This document shows positions 41,434 to 51,072 of a stretch of DNA of 64,000 nt, piece after piece. Source of the stretch: Agmasoma carcini (nom. nud.). Its lineage: Eukaryota; Microsporidia; Thelohaniidae. The translations under genes and the position numbers were made by a program. Within the stretch, counting starts at the first letter, position 1. The number at the start of each line of letters is the position of its first letter. The stretch is from NCBI GenBank assembly GCA_029232285.1, contig JAOXFI010000007.1:80447-144446 (forward strand), in the 5' to 3' direction. The notes below the pieces were generated by a model. It saw only the letters and a program-made list of their open reading frames with translations. It made no database searches and was not told where the DNA came from.

Positions 41434-42147
41434 CTACAAAGCATTAATCTCTATTAAAACATCTTTATATGTGTTTTTATACATCTTTGCTTGAATATAA
41501 ACAGCAGAACCAAGTGTCAATATAAACAGTAAAAATCTTAGAGCTACTTCACTTTTACACTCAAATAAGCCTAATAATTCATAATATTTCATGATATCAA
41601 TCGTACCAGCAAAATATATACTTCCTATCAATATAAACATTATCATCTTGAAGTACAGTTCGTGTGATATGATTTGAAGCTCAAGTATGTAAATCATTGA
41701 TTTTGAAAAGATATATTGGACAATGAACTCCATAGTTCCCACTATTGCAAAAAAATTAACTATAAACTCGGAAAGTGAATACACTATAGCATTTACAACA
41801 CATTGACTCCTCATATTCATCAGCGTATTGATCTGAACCAAGATATATGAAAAAGCAATACCATAAATCATAGGATGCAGTATGTAAGATAAAAATCTTA
41901 AGACGAACGATAACTCTTTGGCTTGTTGTATTAGTCTGTCCATCTTATAAATGATATTATGAAATAAGAGGAAGTATGTAAATACAAAACTTAGTTCTAA
42001 TGAATTGATACCAACAAAAGCAACAAATAAAGCAATAAATGGTATAAAATTCACGTATATACTATCATCTGATTGAAAATGTTTCATTATACTCTCAAAA
42101 CAGCCATTAACATGGTTTAAACAAAAATATAGTACAGATATAACCAT
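41434..42147 (-). CDS. multispan membrane protein, unknown family
   Basis: A 237-residue protein with about six hydrophobic spans: roughly residues 33-63, 80-105, 117-145, 165-183 and 203-220, with a weaker one at the N-terminus. No family recognised. The lengths and spacing suggest an endomembrane protein. AAAAATTTTTATA lies about 30 bp upstream of the ATG, supporting the gene. It is transcribed in the same direction as the photolyase gene upstream of it. Confidence 0.55.
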   Translation of the reverse strand: MVISVLYFCLNHVNGCFESIMKHFQSDDSIYVNFIPFIALFVAFVGINSLELSFVFTYFLLFHNIIYKMDRLIQQAKELSFVLRFLSYILHPMIYGIAFSYILVQINTLMNMRSQCVVNAIVYSLSEFIVNFFAIVGTMEFIVQYIFSKSMIYILELQIISHELYFKMIMFILIGSIYFAGTIDIMKYYELLGLFECKSEVALRFLLFILTLGSAVYIQAKMYKNTYKDVLIEINAL

Positions 42148-42369
42148 ATGTGATCAGTGAAGGAAATATTTATAAAAATTTTTGAAAAACTGAAAAGGAG
42201 TGATAATTAAAAAACTAGGGGTATTGCAAATCTATATTTTAATAATATTATTTAAGTATATGTTATGTATTTCTTATAGTTATATTATTTAAAAAATTTG
42301 ATAAAATATAAAACGGTAACGATGGATAGAAGTATTTTATATATGTTTGGCCATATATACATGTTGATT

Positions 42370-43671
42370 TCAATTATTTATTTTCTTATAAGCATTTTTG
42401 ATTGCATTTTCTGAACACCCCCATTTCTTAACATAAGAAATAGCACTAAAGGGTTTTATCGGTCTTATTTTACCAATTATAGGCCTTTCTTTGAATCCTC
42501 TATCAAATGTTGCACATATACTCCACATAATCCCTGCATATCCGTTTGGATCATTGCCATCAATAGAATATTTATCATTAAGATATATTGCGATTTCTAT
42601 AGCCTTACTAGGTGATTCTGTCCATTCTAATATTTTCTTTGCCCAGTACATTCTTACATACCCATGCATCTTTCCTAGATATACCATTTGGTTTTGGCCT
42701 GCATTCCAAAGCTTATCGTGTGTTCCTCCGTTTTCCAATTGTTTAAGATCATAAATATAAAATCTTTCGTCAGATTCGTGCTTAATCAATGTTTCTTTAG
42801 CCCAATCTAAAGCACCATTGATATTATCATAGTTTGGCTCGTGATAAACAAAGTAATCAGATATTTCTTTAAATATAAATATTTCATTGATAAATGCTTC
42901 AACATTAGCTGATTGATTATCATAATACTTAGTATAGGCAATGTGCATAACTTTTTGTGAACTTATCTGTCCTGTATGAATATATGGACTAAGATTAGAA
43001 AGATTATCAAGATTGGGTTTGTTTCTATTTTTAATATAATCTTCAAGTTTATTTTTAAAAAAATCATCAGCAAGCTTCATCCCTTCCTTATAACCACCTT
43101 TAAAAGCTATTGGTGTGGTTATTTTAGGAAAGTTATTTCTATTATTTACATCTCTGTTGTGTTTGTGAGGTTTTAGTTTTTCAAAGTCTTGAAAATAAAA
43201 TGACCAGTGTCTATATAGCATTTTTCTTACTGATTGAACTGTTTTCTTATATTCAGTCATTAGTTTACAAGGTACTAAGTTATGTGAGTCACAGATATAC
43301 AAAGATATTTTATTTTTCACACAGAAATCAGTAACAATTTTATAAGAATCTCTTAATGGGTTAAATTCGGTTATAATTGTTTGTATGTCAAGATCAAGAA
43401 TATCGTTTAGTGATTCTATCAAGAGAAAATGTAAATTATATTCAGTACATTCTTTCTCCAACTCCAAAAGGCCTTCTAATATTAAAGTTTTCTGTTTTTC
43501 GTTCATTTTTATAATATTAAGGCATATAGAAATATAAAACTGTATATTTTTGCTCATTGAATATCCCAACTCAATACAATAATTGTCGTGAACCCTCTGG
43601 TCCCTATTCATAAGATAAAGAATGTTACCTTCTCCACTGAACTCTTCAACCTTTTCAATTCGATGTTCCAT
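42370..43671 (-). CDS. PHR: class II CPD photolyase
   Basis: A 433-residue FAD-dependent enzyme that uses light to split cyclobutane pyrimidine dimers. The N-terminal Rossmann-like antenna domain starts with LYLMNRDQRVHDNYCI (about residues 19-34). The FAD-binding C-terminal half carries the class II signature segments: LWNAGQNQMVYLGKMHGYVR (about 320-339), MYWAKKILEW and SIDGNDPNGYAGIMWSICAT (about 370-390), then RPIIGKIRPI. The ATG at 43671 is chosen over one 11 codons upstream because the extension (F- and K-rich) falls in the AAATTT-type leader. Class II photolyase is known from another microsporidian, Antonospora locustae; a spore exposed to sunlight would benefit from it. Confidence 0.93.
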   Translation of the reverse strand: MEHRIEKVEEFSGEGNILYLMNRDQRVHDNYCIELGYSMSKNIQFYISICLNIIKMNEKQKTLILEGLLELEKECTEYNLHFLLIESLNDILDLDIQTIITEFNPLRDSYKIVTDFCVKNKISLYICDSHNLVPCKLMTEYKKTVQSVRKMLYRHWSFYFQDFEKLKPHKHNRDVNNRNNFPKITTPIAFKGGYKEGMKLADDFFKNKLEDYIKNRNKPNLDNLSNLSPYIHTGQISSQKVMHIAYTKYYDNQSANVEAFINEIFIFKEISDYFVYHEPNYDNINGALDWAKETLIKHESDERFYIYDLKQLENGGTHDKLWNAGQNQMVYLGKMHGYVRMYWAKKILEWTESPSKAIEIAIYLNDKYSIDGNDPNGYAGIMWSICATFDRGFKERPIIGKIRPIKPFSAISYVKKWGCSENAIKNAYKKINN

Positions 43672-44318
43672 ACATTTTTTTTTGAAAAAAAACGAAAAAT
43701 ACAAATTTTTGTATAATTTTTGAAAATTTTATTATTACAGTTTTATCTTGAAGTGAATAAAAACATATTGAGATTGATGATATGTTATGAAATAAATATT
43801 TTTCATTATAAACGTTGAATGTAATATTTAATTTAATAAAATATATTATTACATATTAGAAATATTTCTTACATCATTGATAAAATTTATGATTTTAAAA
43901 AGAATTGGAATTATTCAAAGCTATTTTTATTAACCTGTCTTGTGTTATATTTGTTTAAGTACAACATTAGTATTTGTAGATATTTATCAAATAGATATTC
44001 TTCTTGAAGTGATGATTAATATAACTTATTATGATGTATATTCAATATTTTATAATAGTTATCAGTTTATTTTCTATTGTAAGAGTGTAACATTGAAATT
44101 TAGTACCTCTGTAAGAATAAGTAAATCACTTTTTCAATATTTGATAATTAAATCATAATATCTGCTACATTTCATTATATAAATTTATAATTCTTCCACA
44201 TTTTAATATCATAGGAGGTAACCACCACTAACTAACCAATCTATTACAAATGTTGAATGAATATCGAAAATATACAAAATATTTCTTAAACTAAAATTTT
44301 TAGTAAAAAATTTACCCA
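43672..44318. promoter_or_regulatory. divergent region between photolyase and eS10
   Basis: A 0.65 kb spacer with start signals at both ends. AAAAATTTGTATTTTTCG lies upstream of photolyase (minus strand). On the plus strand, AAAATTTTTAGTAAA and then AAATTTACCCA lie directly before the eS10 ATG. The open frame at 43940-44158 has no credible features. Confidence 0.5.
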
Positions 44319-44606
44319 ATGCACGTTAAAAAGGCTGAACAGTACATCATCAATAGATTCTTATACTTGAAGCATGGTATGGTATTTCTAGACTCAAAGA
44401 ATTCAGTGAACCCTCTTGTATCCCTCCCTGATGTCATAGTTAAGAAGCACTTAAGAAGCTTAGAATCTAAAGAAATCATTACAATCATGGGAAATTGGTC
44501 ACGTCTGTGGTGCTTCGTCACCCAAAAGGGAAGAGAATATCTAAAGGATGCTGTAGGATTACCATCTGAAGAGGACAAATTGGAACAGGCAGAAATAAAA
44601 TACTAA
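44319..44606 (+). CDS. RPS10: 40S ribosomal protein S10 (eS10)
   Basis: A 95-residue protein equal to the winged-helix domain of eS10: AEQYIINRFLYLKHGMVFLD, PDVIVKKHLRSLESKEIIT, NWSRLWCFVTQKGREYLKDA and GLPSEE match in order the helices and the W-x-x-x-(F/Y)-x-x-T-x-x-G-x-x-(Y/F)-L signature. The C-terminal glycine/arginine tail of animal S10 is absent, as in fungi. It sits in the head of the small subunit near the mRNA entry. The ATG follows AAATTTACCCA, nearly identical to the uL29 signal. Its stop codon is 12 bases from the converging CLP1 stop codon. Confidence 0.93.
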   Translation: MHVKKAEQYIINRFLYLKHGMVFLDSKNSVNPLVSLPDVIVKKHLRSLESKEIITIMGNWSRLWCFVTQKGREYLKDAVGLPSEEDKLEQAEIKY

Positions 44607-44618
44607 TTTTTATTATTT

Positions 44619-45713
44619 TTAATAATCAACATATTTAATGTCAGACTGTATAAGATAGTTAAGTTTTGGCAATTTTCCTTGTGTACAAAGAACTTTGAAT
44701 CTTTCAGGGTCAAGACACACTATAAATCCAACTACTGGTGCTGTTGCAACTTCATCTTCCGTTTTAGCTTCAGAAATAGCAAGAATTGAATTTTCTTCAA
44801 GTGTAGTCTTAGAAGCAGCAGCTGTGCTTATCTTTCTAGTTGAACCTAGGGGTAGCGCACTTGTAGGTGCCATATACTCCTCTCCAAGTCTCATAACTGT
44901 CCAATTATACTTAACTATGAATGTTGATGAAGTATATTCATTCTCAATGCCATTGAAGTACCTATTAATACTTTTGTATATGTCATTATCATTTATATAA
45001 CCTGTATTTTCAAAAAAGTATTTAACTTTATGACTTACCACATTATACATTCTTTCATCACCAACAATGCAGATATCATTGATTTCTAGTTTATCAATTA
45101 TTTTATCAAGATTATTCATTCCAAAATTATCACAAAGCACTACATTTATCATATCATCAGATCTCATGGCATTTGCTATTTTATCAAGTTGCATATAATA
45201 TAAATCCCAGTTTTTTATTTCTGTTGTACCATGGAAGAATGATTTTACATTCTTTAATGGATATTTGTCTCTATAATCTATCAATTCACTTACCTCCACC
45301 AAGCTTAAGCAGGCTGGAAAGACGTTTCCCTTATTTAAATCTATTTCGCAGTATTTTATCCTTTTATGATATCTAACAAAAAAATTTATAAGGGTTGAAC
45401 AAAAAGTCGATCTTCCCTTTCCAAGTACCAATATGTTCTTCTTTTTGTTTTCTTTGATTAAAGTATCAAAGTAATTGAATATATTTGGTGTTATTGATCT
45501 TCTAGACACATAATATAAGCTTGGAACGCCTTCCATTTTTATTTTAGCTCCAGTAAAAGTGAATATGAAAGTCTTTATATTTGACAAGGTATACCATTTT
45601 TCGTTTAATAATTCATGACCTTTTATTTCTGCAAGTCCATTTAAGACCATAACTCTTATTTGTGAATCTATTTCAAGTCTCAGTTCATGGTTCTGAGGAA
45701 TTTCAATCTCCAT
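44619..45713 (-). CDS. CLP1: Clp1-like pre-mRNA cleavage factor (polynucleotide kinase fold)
   Basis: A 364-residue protein with the three Clp1 parts. An N-terminal beta domain carries ELRLEIDSQIRVMVLNGLAE, GHELLNEKWYTLSN and FIFTFTGAKIKMEG. A central NTPase domain has the P-loop region ILVLGKGRSTFCSTLINFF and then YCEIDLNKGNVFPACLSLVE. A C-terminal domain contains PTSALPLGSTRK and FIVCLDPERFKVL. Clp1 is part of cleavage factor IA in mRNA 3'-end formation. The Walker A is degenerate: the invariant G-K-(S/T) is replaced by G-R-S-T and the loop is shortened, so nucleotide binding and kinase activity are doubtful. The start is CCATGG at 45713, right after AAAAAAATTT; an in-frame TTG upstream is ignored. 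Confidence 0.85.
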   Translation of the reverse strand: MEIEIPQNHELRLEIDSQIRVMVLNGLAEIKGHELLNEKWYTLSNIKTFIFTFTGAKIKMEGVPSLYYVSRRSITPNIFNYFDTLIKENKKKNILVLGKGRSTFCSTLINFFVRYHKRIKYCEIDLNKGNVFPACLSLVEVSELIDYRDKYPLKNVKSFFHGTTEIKNWDLYYMQLDKIANAMRSDDMINVVLCDNFGMNNLDKIIDKLEINDICIVGDERMYNVVSHKVKYFFENTGYINDNDIYKSINRYFNGIENEYTSSTFIVKYNWTVMRLGEEYMAPTSALPLGSTRKISTAAASKTTLEENSILAISEAKTEDEVATAPVVGFIVCLDPERFKVLCTQGKLPKLNYLIQSDIKYVDY

Positions 45714-46192
45714 GGAAATTTTTTTATTTAACAAGGAAATTGTTATAGAGAAATATCAAATATTTTTTAAAAGCTCATATTAAACATGTAAAGTTCAATT
45801 TTAACAATACTAAATAAAATTGTATGGAAAGTTATTGTTTTTTATACAAAATTTAGAATAATAAAGCAATAATGTTCTAATTATTTAATTTGGTGTAAAA
45901 CTATGATGTCTGTCATAATAGTTTAGATTAGTTAGTTTATTGGTTCAATTTTGTTAGAAGTGTAATAAATCAGAATTCATGAATGTAAAAAGAACCATCA
46001 TAATATATTTTTATTAAAAATGCCAATTCTTTTTATTAAGTCTGATCTCTATAAATAAAGAATAATCATATTTTATTACATTCAAATATATTAAAATCAT
46101 GTGTTTAAAAGATACCCCCTTGTGTTCAAATCTAATATCACAATATTTTATTGGTCATCTCCAAGTATAAAATTTACTACATTTTTTATTTC
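45714..46192. promoter_or_regulatory. divergent region between CLP1 and trehalase 1
   Basis: AT-rich spacer. AAATTT directly precedes the CLP1 ATG. ATAAAATTTACTACA lies about 25 bp before the chosen trehalase ATG. No other feature. Confidence 0.4.
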
Positions 46193-47980
46193 ATGATTTT
46201 AAATTTAAACCTTCAAATTATATTATCAGCAATACAACTTAACCCTGTTACTGCTTTATCTTATGATGTTAGAAATAGAGACAAATCAAAATGTAATTGG
46301 TGTAGTAAATGCTTGGAATCAAGCATTCCTCTCGATCTTATTGGTTTAATTCAATATGCTGATCCAAAGTATGATATGAAAAATGCTGTTGATAGATCTA
46401 TAATAAGGAACAAAATTATTGTTAAAAGTGAGTATGAAGCCTTGAAAGAAAAATATAAATGGAAGGATCTGTACGATATAGAAAATTTATTTGATACTTA
46501 TGGTGATGGGTTGAAATGGGACATACAAGAATTCGTTAAGAGAAACTTTCAAGATCCAGAAAAACTTGAAATAATTGAACTAAATGACTATGATGCTCAA
46601 ATTAGCGTATTTGATCAGTTCAAGGGTATGAAATGTTACGAAATGCTTGAGCATTTATACCAAATATGGAAATACTTATCGGTAATACCATCAAAATATG
46701 ATGAATGTTCGATCCTAGAGCATGATTTAAAGCCTTTTATAGTTCCAGGTGGTAGATTTAGAGAGTTTTATTATTGGGATTCATATTGGATCATATTAGG
46801 ACTTCTAGAAAGTGGACTTAACATCACTGCAAAAAACATTATTGAGAATTTCACACAAATAATTAGAAACCATGGATTTATACCAAATGGTAACAGAGTT
46901 TATTACTCTGGTCGTTCACAACCTCCATACTTCACTCAGATGATTTACAAGTATTATGAGTATACGAAGGATAATTGGGTTTTGGATGAACCACTTAACA
47001 TGGCAATAAAGGAGCATGATTGGTTTATGAAAAATAAATCAATTGGTGTGACAAAGGATGGAATAACCTACCATCTAAATAGATACTACGTCATATCTGA
47101 TGATCCTCGTCCTGAATCACTCATGCCGGACCTTCAAATAGCCTTAGATAATCCAGGAATTGATAAAAGACATTTATTTTCAAGTATTAGAACTATAGCT
47201 GAATCTGGATGGGATTTCTCATCTAGATGGTATGAAAATGATTCAAACGCATCGAGCAATATTTTAAATTTAATACCAGTCGACCTTAATGCTATAATGT
47301 TCAAAAATGAAAATTTGATTAGTAAAATGTTAAAAAACAAAGGAAATAAAGAAAAGGCAGAAAAATTTAGTAATTATGCTAAAAAGCGTGAGGAGGCGGT
47401 GAACGAACTTATGTGGGATTCAGAATCACTTGAATGGGTGGATTATGATATTAAAAAAGAGCGACAAAATAAGAAAAGATTTTATTTTAGTAATCTTACA
47501 CCAATGTTTTATGGTATGAAAATACCGGACAACATTTCTTATCTAAAGGTATTGGATAGACATAAAGAATTTTTGTTTGGACATGAAGGAGGGGTACCTG
47601 TGAGTGAGAAAGGTGATAAAATCTTACATCAATGGGATTATCCAAGTGTATGGCCACCCCTTCAAGAGATTATGATATCTTATTTGTGGGAAATGGGTGA
47701 AAGCGATTTAGCTTTTCACAGTTCAAAATCATTCTTCAATAATGTGAAAAGTAATTATAATCAACATAATGCTTTTTTAGAAAGATACATTATTAAAGAA
47801 AAGGAGCAAGCTGAATTAGCTGGTGAATACACCATTCAAATAGGATTTGGTTGGACGAATGGTGTTGTAATCAAACTACTGATGGTGTATGGTGATGAAC
47901 TGTATCATGATTTTAATCATAAGGCTTCCTTCTGTAGAATAGAAAAATATCTCATAAAATCTAAAAAAATTGATTTATAA
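46193..47980 (+). CDS. alpha,alpha-trehalase 1, secreted (GH37)
   Basis: A 595-residue glycoside hydrolase family 37 enzyme that splits trehalose into two glucoses. Trehalase signature 1 (PGGRFREFYYWDSYW, about residues 182-196) and signature 2 (QWDYPSVWPP, about 479-488) are perfect. GWDFSSRW carries the catalytic acid Asp, and GEYTIQIGFGWTNGV near the C-terminus is the conserved substrate-binding end. The N-terminus (MILNLNLQIILSAIQLNP) is hydrophobic and could be a signal peptide. The ATG at 46193 is preferred because AAATTTACTAC lies 20-30 bp upstream. From 46715 to 47920 the DNA is nearly identical to trehalase 2, while the first 170 or so residues differ greatly. In microsporidia trehalose breakdown is thought to raise spore turgor at germination. 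Confidence 0.95.
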   Translation: MILNLNLQIILSAIQLNPVTALSYDVRNRDKSKCNWCSKCLESSIPLDLIGLIQYADPKYDMKNAVDRSIIRNKIIVKSEYEALKEKYKWKDLYDIENLFDTYGDGLKWDIQEFVKRNFQDPEKLEIIELNDYDAQISVFDQFKGMKCYEMLEHLYQIWKYLSVIPSKYDECSILEHDLKPFIVPGGRFREFYYWDSYWIILGLLESGLNITAKNIIENFTQIIRNHGFIPNGNRVYYSGRSQPPYFTQMIYKYYEYTKDNWVLDEPLNMAIKEHDWFMKNKSIGVTKDGITYHLNRYYVISDDPRPESLMPDLQIALDNPGIDKRHLFSSIRTIAESGWDFSSRWYENDSNASSNILNLIPVDLNAIMFKNENLISKMLKNKGNKEKAEKFSNYAKKREEAVNELMWDSESLEWVDYDIKKERQNKKRFYFSNLTPMFYGMKIPDNISYLKVLDRHKEFLFGHEGGVPVSEKGDKILHQWDYPSVWPPLQEIMISYLWEMGESDLAFHSSKSFFNNVKSNYNQHNAFLERYIIKEKEQAELAGEYTIQIGFGWTNGVVIKLLMVYGDELYHDFNHKASFCRIEKYLIKSKKIDL

Positions 47981-48949
47981 AGTATTCATAAAATTAATAA
48001 AATATGCCCAAAAATATTTAGAAAATAAAAGTTTATTTTATTTTTATGCAATATGAATAAAAAAATTTTAATAATGTGAATTAATGTATTCTGTCAGCTA
48101 CTCACACCAATATAAGATATATCATTTTTAAATACTAACATTTCTTCTTCTTTATAGTATAAAGATTAATAAAGGTGAAGAGTAAATAAGTAAAGGATAA
48201 TAGAAATAAGTATATTTATTTAATCAATAAAAGAAAACATTATACAATGGACTTTGGTAAAAGGAATTCATTTGCAACAGCACGAATTTATTAAATCTAT
48301 AAAATTTGAAGTTGAAAATGTCTGATCTACATACACATTGTACGGTAATTTTCTGGGCTTATTAAAGAATTTGGAAGTTGGATAACTTAGACTAACAGGG
48401 TCTGAATATTTAGTATAAAAATATATAGACCTATATTTTCTGAAAATGGATCGAAAACACTAATTATCTTAAACAACAGCATTTTATTGAAAATTCGAAT
48501 ATGGAAATTCTATTATAAATATGTGGTCCAAAAAGAAATATAAGTTTGATTTAAATTATGAATAATCTTAAAAACATACTCTAGAGTAATTTTGTTAGAA
48601 TAAGAGAATATTTCAAAAAATTACAAAAATAATTCATAAATAGGCGTTTATGAATAAATGATGGTGAAAAATACTAAAATTTTAACCATGTTTAATTTTG
48701 AAAATGAATTCGTAATAAGACAAATAATACTATTGTTGTTATAAATGTGCTAGAAAAAAATGTTTATTAATTATATTGTTTATTGATAATGTTGTAATAC
48801 CCCTTTTAAGAAAGTTAAGTATGACATTCAATTCATAATATAGTATTTATTTGTTATATAAATGATTTTATTAAAAAAAGAATATGCAAACGAACAAATT
48901 GTTTTTGGTGATATCAAAATATCTTCGAGAAAATAATTATATTATGTTT
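47981..48949. other. gene-free stretch
   Basis: AT-rich, with short broken frames only. Possibly the outer part of the Merlin element that starts to be readable at about 48950. Confidence 0.35.
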
Positions 48950-49193
48950 TAGGTGGTTCGATAATATATCATAATCTGCCACATTTCGAAATCTAAGCTT
49001 CATTTATCTAAAAATTTAGCAAATAGAATGTATAAGCAATATGAGAAAGAATAAGATTATATTTTAATGAGTCTAGGTAGTTTCGGGATGATTTGTCAAT
49101 TTGATAAATCTATATTCAAATATAAGCAAAAATACTATAAAGAAAGGGTTAGTTTTAAAACTAGATGGAGGTTTGGTATTGCAGATGCATCTA
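48950..49193 (+). pseudogene. Merlin (ISXO2-like) transposase remnant, 5' part
   Basis: Near 49070-49193 the codons give ICQFDKSIFKYKQKYYKERV and then RWRFGIADAS. This matches the ISXO2/Merlin catalytic block (Q-x-D-E-x-x-F-x-x-x-x-K-Y-x-x-G-R ... W-x-F-G-I-x-D-x-S) with Glu replaced by Lys. It is cut at its TA by a Tc1 element, and the remainder continues at 50612. Confidence 0.65.
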
Positions 49194-50611
49194 CAGTACT
49201 CCAAAAAAAAAACCGGACACCCTAAAAAATTTGTTTAAAAAGTATAAATTTATAAATTAAAAAACGATTTAAGTATAATTGTATAAGTATATCTATAACA
49301 TTTTTATTTTTTTAATTAAGGACCAATAAAAAAAACCAAACACCTTTATTTAATATGATGTATGACCACCTTTGCCACGATAACTTTTTTAATTCTGTCA
49401 CTCATAGAATCTACTAGTGTTCTACTGTATAAAGTATTAATGTCAGCCCACATTTTACTAATTTTTGACATCAAATGCGCCTCGTTTTCAAAAACAACAT
49501 TTCTTAGTTTTGCTTTAAATAAGCCCATTGATATTCTGTTGCATTTAATCTGGACTCTGTGAAGGCCATTCTAATACCTCAATGTTCATATATTCAAAAA
49601 ACTTTGATACCATTTTACTTTTATGCTTTGAATCATTACCTTGTTGAAATTTATAATTTGAAAGTTAAAATTTTTGTGTACTTTCATTTAAATTATTGCT
49701 TAATATTTAAGTATAATATACTGCATTAAAGGTTCCATATAAAAACACTAAATTTCCAACACTATTTCTACTCATACAACCCAAACAAATATTTTCTTCT
49801 TACCAAATTTGACAGTTTCATTTATAGGCGTTTATTTTCATTTTTCAACCCACGCCTTCTGCCTCTTAGAGTCATTATAAATGTTAAAAAAAACTTTTAT
49901 ATAAAAAAATAACATCACTAAAGTAGTCTTTGCCTTTAAATAGCCACATTTTTGCAAATCTAAATCTGTTAATGATTTGCACATTTGATAATTTTGGCTT
50001 AGATAAAAAATAAACACATCTAAAAAAAATTTTCTTTAAAAAAGACGCACACTTTCATCACAGATACTTATATTTGACTCATCTTCAATCATTTTTAATA
50101 TTGCGGCATGTAACGTAAGGGTTTTTATTGATCTTTTTTTTAATTGATTTGATATTGCTGATATCAATTAATTCCTTCCAACCACTACCACCTTTTCTTT
50201 TATCTTCTTCATATTCTTGTATTTTCCAACGTGATATTGCATTGTAGATCTTTTTAAGTCGGTTTTTACACTGATTTCGCGTATTGAAAACCCCATAGAA
50301 AATAGCTGGAAAATTCGACCTTTGTCGAATTTAGAAACATGTTTCCCCATAAGGGCATTTGTTCTGTATTTTTATTTATAGTTATATAAGGAGGAAAAAT
50401 TTTATGATATTTTTCTTGGTGTCCGTTTTTTTTATTGGTTTTTAATTTAAAAATTATCAAAATTATTAAAAGAGTTTATATAAAATTCGCGATTTAAAAA
50501 ATAAAAATGTTATAGATATACTTATACAATTATACTCAAATTATTTTTTATTTATAAATTTACACCTTTTAAACAATTTTTTTTGGGGTGTCCGGTTTTT
50601 TTGGAGTACTG
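49194..50611 (-). mobile_element. Tc1-type transposon with long inverted repeats, dead transposase
   Basis: A 1418-bp element flanked by TA (49192-49193, 50612-50613). Inverted terminal repeats of about 120 bp (49194-49314, 50492-50611) start CAGTACTCC. A second motif similar to the terminal AAAAAACCGGACACC occurs again inside each end (49322-49345 and 50423-50445), an IR/DR layout. The transposase is on the minus strand. Its N-terminal helix-turn-helix is at 50168-50350 (GRIFQLFSMGFSIREISVKT), a middle part with EVLEWP-like residues lies near 49560-49640, and the C-terminus is at 49349-49528 (LRNVVFEN, SRTLVDSMSDRIKKVI). Frameshifts and stops between these blocks make it non-autonomous. Confidence 0.88.
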
Positions 50612-50850
50612 TACATTACCTTCAAACTATCTTGTAAATCTAATGAGGATAGTAGTGCGGCGACTCTATTACCTATTTTATAAATTGTCTGCAGAGAAAG
50701 GTTTATAATATAAAAATAAATGACGTAACATATGTAAATTACTAATAAAATTTTTATCATATAACAGTTAATTATTTTTCGGATCTAATTGATGGTGTTC
50801 GTACTTAAAATATTGTGTTAGTATGGAATAATTTGAAAAAAGATTAAAAA
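50612..50850 (+). pseudogene. Merlin (ISXO2-like) transposase remnant, 3' part
   Basis: Continuation of the remnant at 48950-49193 after the Tc1 insertion. DSITYFINCLQ-like codons match the middle of the transposase. Near 50790-50850 a stop-interrupted DGVRT.NIVLVWNNLKKD matches the Merlin G-V-H-T-Q-N-I-E-x-x-W-x-x-x-K block. Confidence 0.6.
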
Positions 50851-51072
50851 CAATATAAATTTTCATCTTATGGTTGTTGGAATCGTATTTACTTCAGTGA
50901 ATGTAAAAAGATAATATCGCAAAAGATAATTTCTATGGTTTAATAAATAAATTAAGACAATATATTTTCTTGTCAAATATTTTAAAAATACAGCATTTTA
51001 TATAATTATATTAATAGTTTTATACGCAATGCATATAGAAAATTAATTTCAAGAATTTTTAATATTTATAAA

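Noticed and set aside
46151..46192. Trehalase start at an upstream TTG
   Set aside because: A non-ATG start is not needed; the ATG at 46193 has a hydrophobic N-terminus and an AAATTTAC signal at the usual distance.
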